Below are positions 23,801 to 34,900 of a stretch of DNA of 64,000 bases, in pieces (position 1 is the stretch's first letter; the number at the start of each line of letters is the position of its first letter). Below the pieces are notes generated by a model that was not told the origin of the DNA, ran no database searches, and worked only from the letters and a program-made list of their open reading frames with translations. The position numbers were made by a program, and so were the translations under genes. The stretch spans positions 495,004 to 559,003 of the forward strand of contig JAFCMP010000005.1 of the NCBI GenBank assembly GCA_017506865.1, read 5' to 3'. The stretch is from Tribonema minus (taxonomy: Eukaryota > Sar > Xanthophyceae > Tribonematales > Tribonemataceae).

Positions 23801-26800
23801 CGTGCGCGCGGCCCTCCTGCAGTGGTGAATCGACGGTGGCATGGTTTAGACAGAAGAAGAATCGTGCGTTTTGGGTGCACGACAGTGGCTACTATGCTAC
23901 AAGCACTGACGGCACTGGCGCGCAGAACAGGGATGGTGTGTGTGTGTCGATACTACACATAGTATGGCGCACTTCAGCGTATATACATTTACTTTTCCAG
24001 TGAGTGTACATCGTCACTGCCACTCGTGACTTGTAGATTGTAAAGGCAGTTTGCGATGAGTCGCTGCAGCGCCTTTGTGACCAAACTCGCCGTGGTGAGT
24101 CTCGCCGCGCACCAGGCAAGGACGCCGACGCCGTGCGTGCGCCCTTCCTGCGAGGGTGCATCAGGAATGGCGATGCTCGCATAGGCGCCAAAGAGGAAAT
24201 GTATGTTCTTGACAAGTGCAAATATACAGCATGTTGGTACATGATATTCTGAACACTGCTAGAATTGGTACCCCCAATGGGTACACCGAGGTACTTCAAA
24301 GTACAGTATATGCACCGCCTGCTGCCGCCAGCCTCGGTGGCTCGTGATATGCGTATCGATGATGACGTGAGTAGGGAAGTGAGCCAGTGGTATTATATGC
24401 GGCTTTTTAGAGATCAGGAACAGAATCTCGCTTCTCATTGTAATGCGGCCGATCGCAACGTGACCAATCATACATGGGGAAGGTGGACAGCCCACTTCAA
24501 CTGCATTGAGATCCATTGTCACAGGAGAAAAAGCACAGCTACTGCAGCGCCGCCTCAGCGCAGCAGCGCTCACCTGCACGTGCCCGAAGTACTCGTCGCC
24601 GTTCTTGCGCGCGAAGAACACGAGCCCCCGCGGCGCCCCCCTCTCGAACGCCCCCTCCCAGACGTCCCCGTTGGCGCACGTCAGCCGCCCCACGCCTGTG
24701 ACTCTCCCCTCCCTGAACTCCCCCTCGTACGACTCCCCCTTGACGCCGTCAACCATCACGCCCGCCCCGTCGCGCGCGCCGTAGGCAAAACCCCCGACAT
24801 ATGCATACAGCGCGCCGTCAGAACCAGGGGCGCCATCGGCAGTGGCATCTGCAGCAGCGCTCGCCCCGGTGCCAACGCCCGAGTCCCTCCGAACCCCCGA
24901 AAGCGGCTGCTTCTTTGATGTGTAGACAGCTGAAGCGTGCTGCTCGATAGGGGCGCGCGACCGGCGCAGAACAGCGCCGACTCCTGAGCGATGCCCTGCG
25001 TGCCACATCCCCGCGTAGCGCGCGCGCCCGCCGGCTACGCCAGGGTCTGCGTTCGGCCAGTCGCACGTGCCGAAACCGCTGAGCGCTGAGCCGTCGGCGG
25101 TTTCGCCGCGCTGCACGGCACCGCCGCGGAGCGTGCGCTGCAGCAGACTGCTGCTGAGGGCAGCGCTTGATGTGGGGGTTGAAGTTGGCTGTGGAGCGTC
25201 ATCGGATTGGTGTTTGTCATGCTTGCTGGTCGGGCCGCTCCGATGCGATGCGCGCACGCCGCTGCTGCTGGCTGTCATTTTGCGAACGCCGCTGCCGCCA
25301 CCGCCGCCGCCGCTGTTGCTGCTGCTGCTCGCTGACGCGTGGCCGTCAGCAACGCGAGCTGGCACTGAAACAGATTGCGAGTAATCGGTTGCTGAGCATG
25401 CCATGCTGCCGCACGGCTCAAACTCCGCCGCTGCGCTGCTGAGCCCGCCCAGAGCGCCTCCCGCGCGCTCGATGCTGACGCACCCCCCGAACTCTTCCAT
25501 CGTAACCGCCAGGTGGTCACACACGGGTGACAGCGCTCCCATGGACGGCATGCCGCCAGGCGTTGCTGATTTCCACGACGGATCAGCGGAGCGCGGGGGT
25601 GCTGCGGCTGTCGCCGCCGCCGCTGCTGCTGCTGCCGCTGCAGCAGTGCCTGGCGGCTCCGTCACCTGCTGCTGCCATGTGGGGCGTTTGCCGCTAGCGG
25701 ACACTGTGGCTGTATGCTGAGACAGCGCATTGCTGTTGGTGCTGCTGCCGGCGCCGCGGCAGCCGCTGATGCTGTCATATGGCGGCCCCGCAGCGCCGCT
25801 GCTGCGCTGCCGGTGCTGCTGCTGAGCACTGCTATTGTGTGAGTGCTGCGGAGCGCTGCTGTGATGGTGAGCGCTGCCACCACGTGATGCGTGCTGAGCA
25901 GCGCTGCAGCTGCCGCGTGTGCCCGTGCGCGATCTCCTCGCATTGCGGAATCCGTGTGCATCTGCTGCCGTGATGTTGTCGCGGGCGTTCATGGCGCTGC
26001 CGCTGCCGCACAGCGCGCAGCGCGGGAAGCTCAGCGCCGCGTTGATCGCCTCGCACGCCAGGCACTGCCAGCGGTGGGCCGTCGCGCGGTGGGTCTGCGA
26101 GTGCAATCAAGATCAACGGCGACGATAGTGGGGGCTACGGTTGCGTGACGTCAAATTCACCTTCAAGTACACCTTCCTCAACTCATCTTCTTGGTGAGAT
26201 ACGTCAAGTTCACCTTCAAGTTCACGTTCAAGTTCATCTTCAAGTTTTTTTTCCTCAAGTCATCTTCTTGGTGAGACATAGTAGACATCGTCTGGTTGGC
26301 CGCTGCATGGCTTGCTCCCGCTAATCAGCGCGCTGCATGCGGGCTCAAGTTTGCACGCAGCAGGCGCAGGCTGGCTGCACACTAATCAGGCAAGACATCA
26401 CAACCGTGAGTTGGCACAGGCACGTGAGCGTAACTTTAATTGCGCAACTTCAGGGGTCAAAACCGTGCAAGGCAGCTGTGCATGCCAGCTGGCGTTCAAA
26501 TGCGACCGCACCAAAGAGTATGCAGTACAATGGAGAGCATGAGACTGCATGCACGCACCTGAAATTCCTCGTGCGTCTTGAAGGCCTGCCGACATGGCTC
26601 CTCTCCAGCTCCCCTATAAGGGTGCGGCCAGGGGTCCCAATTGCATGTGAGCGCCTCCCTGAAGGCCTCCGGGGCATCCCACGTGCTGCGACGTGTGGCA
26701 TTGTCCATGTACCAGAAGCAGTTGACGTCGGTGTCAAAGTATTCTGTCCAGCCGCTGATCGTCTGCACCCTTCGAGACCGCTGCATCATCAGCGCCAAGG

Positions 26801-27407
26801 AGTACTGCGTTGGCGCCACCTGCACCCTGCTCCAGAACAGATCTTGAGCGACGACTCTGCCTTTGTGGCCGCGCCACATGCGTTGGATGCACGAGGCGGC
26901 GGCGATCTCCTGCATGTACTGGTGCACTCGCAGCCTCGCCTGGTGTCCTCTCAGCGCTCGCTGTATTGCTATCACTGAGGTGAGAAGCAAGGCATTGCGA
27001 GCTCTCATCTTGGACGACAAGGCGGCCGTCTTGTCCTTGCTTTGCCCTTCTATCCATTGCTGCACCTCTAGCAACCTGCGCTTCGCGGCACTCTGGCCCT
27101 CGAACAGCGTCAGGGAAGACAGCATGGCTGCAGCCTCTTCTTTCTGTGTCGCATCAGCTCGTCATGACGCTGTTGGCGGTTATTGCTGATTTGTGCTTAC
27201 GTTTGACAGGTTGGTGTGACGCACGCATCAAGCTGGAAGAGAGCACGGGGCGGCACTAACCATGTGTTTCTTCTCCCTGAGTTCCACTTCCTGATGAAGT
27301 TGGCGCCGTTTCGTCAAACGCCTGACAAGCAGGGTTCTCATCCACCATTGACTTGACTCACCAATTGTTGCGTGCCCATCTCGCCGCACTGTGAATACAC
27401 GCAGCAT
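11828..27407 (-). CDS. IQ-WW-RanBP2 zinc finger-MORN repeat protein, 11 exons
   Basis: Exons on the minus strand: 27407-27261, 27143-26559, 26094-24574, 23816-23636, 22182-22056, 21480-21314, 20410-20236, 19405-19285, 14522-14356, 12917-12755, 11956-11828 (TAG). The spliced length is 3483 nt, 1160 aa, and the phase agrees at all ten junctions. Residues about 107-125 and 133-150 are IQ motifs (IQRALRGHQAR, IQRMWRGHKGR; calmodulin binding). About 180-209 is a WW domain (Trp pair around WYMDNATRRSTW). Trp253 with Cys255/258/270/273 forms a RanBP2-type zinc finger. A Ser/Ala/Gly-rich linker follows, then about 20 MORN units (YxGxW/F...G.G) to the C-terminus. MORN arrays bind lipids or act as scaffolds; the role here is unknown. 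The first exon is the least certain: ATG 27407 is the first in frame, and it contains a GTGAGT that could be a donor. Further exons could hide in the 4.8-kb intron 14523-19284. Confidence 0.85.
12918..13530 (-). repeat. Tandem copies of the acceptor edge of MORN exon 10
   Basis: Partial copies of the exon start (minus strand, GAGCAGATGCACGGC and following) lie near 13070-13125, 13265-13325 and 13460-13520, with period about 195 bp, upstream of the intact exon 12755-12917. Each keeps a CAG-like acceptor region and intron sequence but decays within the exon. Confidence 0.75.
14523..19284 (-). other. Large intron 8 of the MORN gene
   Basis: No further coding exon was recognised in 4.8 kb. It holds a TIR element (16862-17460), an inverted pair of a 21-bp sequence (14955-14975 and 18974-18994) with similar purine-rich flanks, and a telomere-like tract at 18724-18736. 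The flanking exons join in phase 0, with the MORN repeat continuing across. Confidence 0.6.
16862..17460. mobile_element. MITE-like element with roughly 45-bp terminal inverted repeats
   Basis: The left end starts GATGGT and runs through AACTGTTCC, GCTGCCATTTTTTTGTTTGACA. The right end is the reverse complement of the same blocks and ends ACCATC. A third, partial inverted copy lies inside (about 16966-16992), so the left part can also fold on itself. No transposase is present. No convincing target duplication was seen. Confidence 0.65.
20825..21313 (-). repeat. Partial copies of the donor edge of MORN exon 6
   Basis: Copies of the exon 3' end (MRYANGEHYAG coding stretch) plus the GTGAGCC donor occur near 20830-20895, 20967-21016 and 21180-21275, downstream of the intact exon 21314-21480. 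Confidence 0.8.
21960..22000 (-). repeat. Partial copy of the donor edge of MORN exon 5
   Basis: Repeats the last about 33 bases of exon 22056-22182 (ACAAGGCGCGC...GTGTACAG) with a GTGATG donor, about 92 bp downstream of the real one. Confidence 0.7.
22885..23635 (-). repeat. Six-copy tandem array of the donor edge of MORN exon 4
   Basis: Partial copies of the segment coding GWLRDQPHGFGVLLLAAG plus its donor lie near 23508, 23385, 23280, 23155, 23010 and 22890, spaced about 105-145 bp. The intron part of each unit carries a TTGAAGT...ACTTCAA palindrome or a remnant of it. Confidence 0.85.
24085..24165 (-). repeat. Copy of the acceptor edge of MORN exon 4
   Basis: Resembles the first about 65 coding bases of exon 23816-23636 and its acceptor, about 330 bp upstream. 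It is not needed by the gene model. Confidence 0.6.
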
Positions 27408-27896
27408 GCGAGCAAACAAGCGACCCGAACCCCGCAATGGAATCACCCAGATCGCTTGAAGACCATTACTCCACACAACGGCTTGTGAACCCTGGGAGTT
27501 CCTACTTGTTGGGCTCTATGTACGCATGAAGCAGCCACCGATTCTGAGCGCTCATGTTCACAACATGCTATGACGCATGCATGAATGTCGCACTGTCAGT
27601 AGTGGACGACGACGTGCACTCCAGAGCACAAGCCAGGAGCCACATGGCTGGCTGCGTCAGGAAGAGCATCATCACATAGAACACCCATGGCTCCTCGAGA
27701 AGTACCAGTCATGGCAGCAAGCATACCGCCGCCGCCACCACTCTGTCTCGGAGCTTCTCATAATTGATGTACCCGCAAGAGCACACACAGCAGCACACAA
27801 GACTCGTACGTAAAACATGTGCGCTGTTGCAGGTTGGGCAAGCGCACAGCAGCACGAGAAGCACTGCTCATACGGAAGAAGCACAGAAAGTGAGTG
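27408..27896. other. Intergenic region between RRP46 and the MORN gene
   Basis: 490 bp between two minus-strand genes. It holds the promoter of the MORN gene and the 3' end of RRP46. No TATA-like box or poly(A) signal is clear. Confidence 0.4.
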
Positions 27897-30800
27897 CTAT
27901 TGCAAGTTGGCGACGTCGCGCAAGACCTTCGCCTCCACGGCCCTGCGTAGGTAGACGCTGACCGCGTCGCACGCTTTGCGCGCGGCCTCGGAGGCCGCAA
28001 ACAGCTCCTCAGCGCCCAGCTGCCCGGTCATCTGCAACGACTCACGCACGACGCGCAAGCGAATGTGAGTGATACGACGGTTCTTGATGGAAGGCACCTG
28101 CGGGTAACGACCCACACGCGGCGCGCTAACACAAGCGAGCAGTAGCAGCAGTGAGCGATACGTACTGCTTTGGAGTGACTCTACGCAATGACTCACACAT
28201 GACATGAGAAGCGCATACAAGCGAGCAGCAGCAGCAGTTAGCGATACGTACTTTTTATCAATTCTCGCTCAGGGCGCGAAACAGCCCAGATGGATGGTGT
28301 CTAAGCTTGCTGTACGGGATCTACATGCCGCGTGACAGTCTGAAAGTGTCACAATGACAACCACTCAAACGCCGCCGCCGCCAAATGGCATCTCGATATG
28401 TACTTCTTTGGACCGACTCGATGAGGGTCAAACATGACGCGCAAGCATATGTGGGTGATACCACCAGCAGCAGTGTGCGACGCGCACTCGAGGTGACTTT
28501 TGCGAGGGTCACTAAGATGCTATCCGTCTCGACGAAGGTCGGCACGCAGAGTGCGCTGCCGCGAAGCTCGACAGGCGGGGCAATGCATGCGCAGCACTGG
28601 TTTCCGGAGCTATCTGCTGCTGCCCCGCCCGGTGATGTGCAGCGCAGGTTTGCAAGGGGAAAGCTGCAGCGGTCAGGGGCGCTGGAGGCAGTGCTGTCGT
28701 TTGCACCGGACAACCTGACAGCAACTGATGGAGGAGCGCTCAATCCGACCTCCAGGGCTAATTGACATGATGGCAGTGCTCGAGCACTCCACCTGGCGTT
28801 GGATGCCCGACACAATCGCCCTTGTGTTTCTCATTTGATGGCTGCAAAGCTGCACCGCAGGGTACGTACAACAAATGCACATTTGCTGCCAGACCACAAA
28901 CGCTCATGTGGTGGCCTCGCATGAGTTCCATCAATTCGTGAATAGCACATCAAACGACCTGCCTTGATCAAGTCCTGAGGCTGATGTTCATGATTGTTCG
29001 CCGACCACCAACTCAGAATGAGCCCAACACTCAGCACGTATGCTGAGCGCTGCTGTGACGCACGCGACAAGAATTTGCACCTGATCTACTCCTGCTGCTG
29101 GACGTTGACCATCGTATTTGTTGACGTGAGCTACTCAGTATGGAGGACCTCAACATACATGCCGAGCATCGCTGAGTGACATGGTTGACCTTTCAAGAGA
29201 ACACAAGAACCAGCGCCGCGTTGTGTTGTCAAGTCATGGTCACCATGGTTTTGATATGGGCACTTGAAAGCTATCCGCACTTTTTCTGTTGTCGATGTGT
29301 AAAGATTGAAGAAGGCGAGTAGTATATAATCAAATCAATTACCTTCATTGTCAAGATGCCGTCGCTGCCGGCCAGGACTGCCAGCATGACGGTGGCGCGC
29401 GTTGTCGCTTCTTCGGACGCGCTGGGGTCTAACTGCAAGTGTGACTCTCCCAGATGTTGAAGCTGCTCCGGTGCCGCCGCGGCAGCACTGCCGCTGCCAG
29501 AGAAGCACGCAGTGGCGGCGACCGGCATGCCGATCATCTCGACGCCTGCGGCGGCGACGGCGACGGTGGCGCAAGCAGATGGCGCATGGCGACGCATGAG
29601 TCAGAGACACGAAATTTCAGGAAAATTCTGGGGACGCAAGACCGGGCTCGCCGCCGCTGGCGCGCCAACAAAAGCGGCTGTCTGAGGTGGCACGTCACTG
29701 CTTGCCATGGGCAAACTTCAAACATGCTGAGCTCCCCTCCATCTAATGACAGTCAGTGCGTAGGCTAAACGTCAGGGTCAGGGCTATGCTAACCTAACCC
29801 TAGTTCTGCCAACCCTAACCCTAACCCTCTCTGCTGGGGGGCGGTGGCATCAGATGTGCACATGATATGCCATGTGCGGCGATTCGGCGACTCGGCAGTG
29901 ACACTCCAGCAGTGGATGCCGAGCACTGCTGCTGTTATGCAACGCCTGCAGCGTGGCGACGCACGCGCACACGCAGCGCGCGAAATGCGACCCTCCCGAC
30001 ACGCGCGCTGCGCATTCGACGGTGCTGGCCGCCGCTTCCGCAGCAACGTCCGCTTCCTTGGCGCAGAGGCAGCTCGCGGGCGTGCTGGGCACCAAATGCC
30101 GGCACTCAGTCGCACACGCACACCAGGCACGGTGCCGCGTTGGCGAGAACTGCAGCAGCAGCAACGCTCCACGCTCCGCGTCCGCACCTGCGTCCACCAG
30201 CGCCATCGCGCACGCGTTGATGGCGGCGCTCAGCACGGACCCGTCGTCGCACAGCACCTGCACGACGACGCTGATGACGCTGCGCGGGTAGCGCGCCACC
30301 GCGACCGCCTCCTCCAGCGTGCGCCGCACGTACAGCTCGCGCTCCGCGTCAGCGCTCGTCTGCGCGCCTGATGGAGAGCGTTTGGGGGGGGGCGTGTCAG
30401 GCGAAGCTATCATGTGCCATACCTATACTTTTGAAGTACACATACGATGGCATGTGTACCATATATGTACAGATCAGTGTGTGGCGCACGTACAGCTCGC
30501 GCTCCGCGTCGGCGCTCGGCTGTGCGCCTGATGGGGAGCGACGCAGCACGGGAAGGGGGGGGGATCAGGCGAAGGCCCCTACCCAAGTGTTCCCTGTCCC
30601 AGGCAATACCGGTACCATGAGCATAACAACCAGCATGCGCCGCTCACACTCCATTACCGGCACGCATGTGCACACCTGACGAGTGGTGCGCATGTTGCAG
30701 AGGCCCGGCACGGCAAATAGCCCATGGCAGGTGTAGTTTAAATCATGTCGGAACGCATGTAGTGCCATAGTCTTCATCAAGCGACACCTGCAACATGTGC

Positions 30801-31810
30801 ATGTAAACAAGACAGGCGTGTGAATATAAGCCATACGCCGTTAGTGCTCGTCTGCGCGACTGCACAGGTGTACGCGAGTTGCGGCGGGCAACCGTGGCAT
30901 AGCGTACGGCAGGTGCGTAGAGACGCAGACCACATGCCGGCCCTGCGCCAGCATCAATCACTTCCTAATTGGACTGTTTTACAGCAGTATCAGCAGCAGC
31001 AGCCGCTGCGGCTGCCTGCGCTTCTGTGTGCAGTAAGCTGCTCATGTTACCCTCCGCCTGCCATGCTGCCTACAAGTTCAACTTGCTGATGTGATCGTTT
31101 TGCTCCCCCCCGTCATGAAGCATAACACCGCGCCCCCGACATACGCAGCATACTCCGCGTTTGTTGTACGAACAGTGCTGTGCTGTCAGCAGGCCTAGTT
31201 GATGCACCACATCAATATGCTGTAAGCTATCGATGACCCCTACCATTTGAGGGGGTCCGTCTAATTTGAGATACATTAGCGACTGAGGGCTTATGGAGAT
31301 AACAATCATTTTGGCCACATGCCAGAACATGAGCACGGTGCTTTATAAATACTGCATACTTGCTCTTGGGCTCGTAAATTATGACGAGTTCAACATGTAA
31401 TGCATCCATGCACAAAAGCGAAAGCATCAATCACATTCGCTGCGCTGACGCTCGCAAATTGTGCAGCTGTCAAGTCGAAGCCATTTGCTGCTGCTTCAAC
31501 TGGTAAGTCACTGCTCACCTTTGTCTGCTCTCCAGCTCACTTCAATTATGGCGCGATCCGGCTTCTCCTTCTTCTGCTGTGCAGGCTGCGCTGGCCCGTA
31601 GACAGCCACCAGCACAGAGGTATTGCCAGCTCCAAAGCGCACAGATCCGTCGGCTCTGTTGAGTATGCCTTGATCTGCAAAGAGCCCACGGATCTGATCA
31701 CCTGTACGGCCGTCGAATCGCAATCTTCTCCGCATTGTGTGCTGTGGAGCTGGCTGCACGGCTATTGCTGCTGCCGATGATGATGATGCTACTGCGCCAG
31801 CTGCTGCCAT
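27897..31810 (-). CDS. RRP46: Exosome complex subunit RRP46 (EXOSC5-like), 4 exons
   Basis: Exons 31810-31519, 30367-30188, 29545-29343 and 28031-27897 (TAG) splice in phase to 810 nt, 269 aa. The protein has an RNase PH fold: residues about 40-100 contain LNRADGSVRF and GNTSVLVAVYGP. Exon 2 carries the ISVVVQVLCDDGSVLSAAINA block, exon 3 the DPSASEE...ATVMLAVLA block, and exon 4 a C-terminal helix pair. This is the order seen in eukaryotic RRP46, a catalytically inactive RNase PH-like subunit of the six-membered exosome ring used in 3' RNA processing and decay in nucleus and cytoplasm. ATG 31810 is chosen; ATG near 31735 would give a shorter N-terminus. The other RNase PH-type exosome subunits are related, but the length and block order favour RRP46. 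Confidence 0.9.
28247..28360 (+). repeat. Dispersed repeat copy A
   Basis: Roughly 114 bp, similar to 37294-37413 in the same orientation (shared ATTCTCGCTCAGGGCGCGAA and GCTTGCTGTACGG). It lies in intron 3 of RRP46. Confidence 0.75.
30479..30545 (-). repeat. Copy of the acceptor edge of RRP46 exon 2
   Basis: Repeats about 30310-30378, covering the start of exon 2 and its ATCAG acceptor, one unit (about 165 bp) upstream on the coding strand. Confidence 0.75.
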
Positions 31811-31947
31811 ACTCTGCCTTGCCGGCTCGCTGCCTTTTGGGTCCCGTGTCGACACTTCAACACACTAACAAGGTGCTTTTGTGAACAACACACTTCTTTG
31901 AAGTTCAAGTCCCGACCGCACCACCGCACGTTGGCCTGCTAAGCAAA
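31811..31947. promoter_or_regulatory. Shared divergent promoter of RRP46 and the ankyrin gene
   Basis: Only 137 bp separate the two start codons, so both promoters must lie here or overlap the 5' coding ends. It contains one ACTTCAA and one TTGAAGT (about 31853 and 31898), the motif that recurs in introns. Confidence 0.55.
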
Positions 31948-34900
31948 ATGATCGGTACAGCGGCGGCTCCGCTCGGCTTGCTGCTGCTGTCGTTCATGGA
32001 CGTCGGCAGGGCCTTCCTGACGGCCCCTGGCGCACATAATTTGCCGACTTCAACTTTCGCGTGCTGCAGCAGAGGCCTCCGAAGGTATGCAGTGATGCTA
32101 TGCTATGCAATCTTGTTTGAGTTCTTGACTCGTTACTGCTCATGCTCATGCAACGAAAGCCGACAACCGTGTACATATCAGTATGTCAAGGTTTGCTTAG
32201 TTGCATGTGTCGCAGACGTAACATCGCCCGAACGCCGCAACGCACACGCGTGGTGGGCCGTTGTTCCATCATCCTTGCGAGTCACTCACTTCTTACTGCT
32301 GATGGTACAGCAACGTCACGTGGCGTGGTCTTTGATACTTCAACAATTGACTCTGGGGAGTACTTGAACAGTGACCATCGTGCTGGACACTGATTTCCCA
32401 CGTCCCGGCCTATGGTCAATTATTTATGTGGCATCCACTGGGCTGATTAAACATGCTGACTACTACTCCTGATGCTGCCGATGCAACACCTAAATGTCGC
32501 ACCACTTGTCCTCTGCGGGTTGATGACAAGGCAAGCATCCCTGCAACATACACATTCACCAAGTACACAGTGAAGTATTGGCTATGCCCACCACATGTAA
32601 GCATCAGCCCGTGCTATCCTGGCCGCGACAACGCAGGTCCCCCTTCACCCGCTTCGTGACCGTCGAGGGCAACGTGGATGGGCCGTCAATACCTGCCCCG
32701 GATGCAAATACCAACCCCGTTGACATCTTCGACGCAATACTCGAGGGCGACGCCGAGTCCGTCGCCAGGTACTCACAAGCTCAAGTTTGAAGTTGCATTC
32801 ATGAAGGCCCCTCGGGAGGCAGGATGTGTGGTGCGTTCCTATCAATTGCTCCTCCAGGTACTCACAAACTTGCATTTTCACGGGCCCAAGGAGCTCAAGT
32901 GTATGGTGTGTTCCTATGACTTGCAGCTTATGCAGCAACGTGATCTGCACTGCACACAGATAGCCGTGTATGTATGCATGTTGGTCTCCGCCTGTTGCTC
33001 CGCATCGTCAGAGGTAGGCATCAAGGTGACTGAAGCCTCAGGGAACCGACGCCAGTCGTGCTGCTAGTGGTGAGTGTGGTCATGCGTCCACCAGCAACTG
33101 TAACTGTCAGTGTGTGCAACACGATGAGTATGACGCCGTCATGTGTAGGAGCAGTGAGCGTGTAACCGCCACATGCTCCTACAGCGGGTACATTGCACAC
33201 GGCGGCGACGTCAACATCCGCGACTCCATCGTATGGCATTGCCAGTGCAACTGCCTTAACCGCCAGCGTGTAACCGCCAACGCCAACAGCGCTCCCACAA
33301 CAGGCACATTGACAACAGGTACATTGCGCACGGCGGCGACGTCAACATCCGCGACTCAATCGGCAACTCCCCGCTGGTGCTCCCCGCGGAGAACGGCTTC
33401 ACGGACATCATCAAGCAAGTGTAACTGCCGTAACCGCCAGCGCGTAACAGAAATGATCGCTTGCTCCCACAACAGGTACATTGCGCACGGCGGCGACGTC
33501 AACATCCGCGACTCGATCGGCGACTCCCCGCTCATGCTCGCCGCGGAGAACGACTAGTACTGCATTGCCGGGGTAACTGCTGAACTGCCAGCGGTCAACG
33601 ACAACGCCCATGCAACGCTGCGCCGCAGGTACATTGCGCACGGCGGCGACGTCAACATCCGCGACTCGATCGGCGACTCCCCGCTCATGCTCGCCGCGGA
33701 GAACGACTAGTACTGCATTGCCGGTGTAACTGCTGAACTGCCAGCGGTCAACGACAACGCCCATGCAACGCTGCGCCGCAGGTACATTGCGCACGGCGGC
33801 GACGTCAACATCCGCGACTCGATCGGCGACTCCCCGCTCATGCTCGCCGCGGAGAACGACTAGTACTGCATTGCCGGTGTAACTGCTGAACTGCCAGCGG
33901 TCAACGACAACGCCCATGCAACGCTGCGCCGCGGGTACATTGCGCACGGCGGCGACGTCAACACCCGCGACTCGATCGGCAACTCCCCGCTCATGCTCGC
34001 CGCGGAGAACGACTTCACGGACATCATTAAGCCAGTGTAACTGCCGTAACCGCTCAGTTCAACCGCCACACTGCTCGCCTTGCACGACAGGTACATTGCG
34101 CACGGCGGCGACGTCAACATCCGCGACTCGATCGGCGACTCCCCGCTCATGCTCGCCGCAGAGAACCGACTTCACGGACATCATTAAGCCAGTGTAACTG
34201 CCGTAACCGCTAAGTTCAACCGCCACACTGCTCGCCTTGCACGACAGGTACATTGCGCACGGCGGCGACGTCAACATCCGCGACTCGATCGGCGACTCCC
34301 CGCTCATGCTCGCCGCGGAGAACGACTTCACGGACATCATCAAGCTCCTGGTGCACGAGGGCGGCGCGGACATCAACGGCAAGGCGGGCGCGGGGATGGA
34401 GACGCCGCTGATCCTGGCGGCGTACTACGGGTACACGGGGCTGTGCGTGTTCCTGGTGGAGATGTGCGGCGCGGACATGGAGGTCCGCAGCGGCCGGGGG
34501 GACACGGGTGCGTTACAATCGTAAATGTGACTCTGGCCAAGCTGGTGGCGTTTAAAGACAGGGCTTAGATGGGCTGATGGGCTGTTTGTCTTACATGTAT
34601 GGAGGTGTGCGGCGCGGACATGGAGGTCCGCAGCGGCCGGGGGGACACCGTTGGGTGAACAACGTAACTGACAGTGTAACGGTTGCTTTAGTGAGCGGTT
34701 CAGGTTCAGGGGCAGGGTTCAGACAGCAACAGGGGCTGTTTGTCTTCAAACAAGAGGTGTGGGTGGCGGACATAGCGGCCGGGGGGGCACCGGTGAGCAC
34801 TGCTGCCCCTCGCGTGGCAGCACACGTGCTGCGCTGCCGGTGGAGTGGGGCATAAGGGTCAGGGCTAGGGTTAGGCGTACTACGGGTACACGGGGCTGTG

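Noticed and set aside
28321-28815. Open frames on both strands
   Set aside because: Lies in RRP46 intron 3; neither translation has a recognisable domain and the RRP46 model does not need it.
29850-30187. Extension of the RRP46 frame past 30188
   Set aside because: Similarity to the family stops exactly at the GCAG/GTGCGG donor and resumes at 29545 in phase.
32453-32604. Possible extra exon of the ankyrin gene with GTAAGC donor
   Set aside because: Ends in phase 0, while exon 2 requires phase 2; exon 1 joins exon 2 directly in phase.
33181-34247. CRISPR-like array
   Set aside because: Units of 131-157 bp are copies of an exon edge plus intron in a eukaryotic gene, with no short direct repeats and unique spacers.
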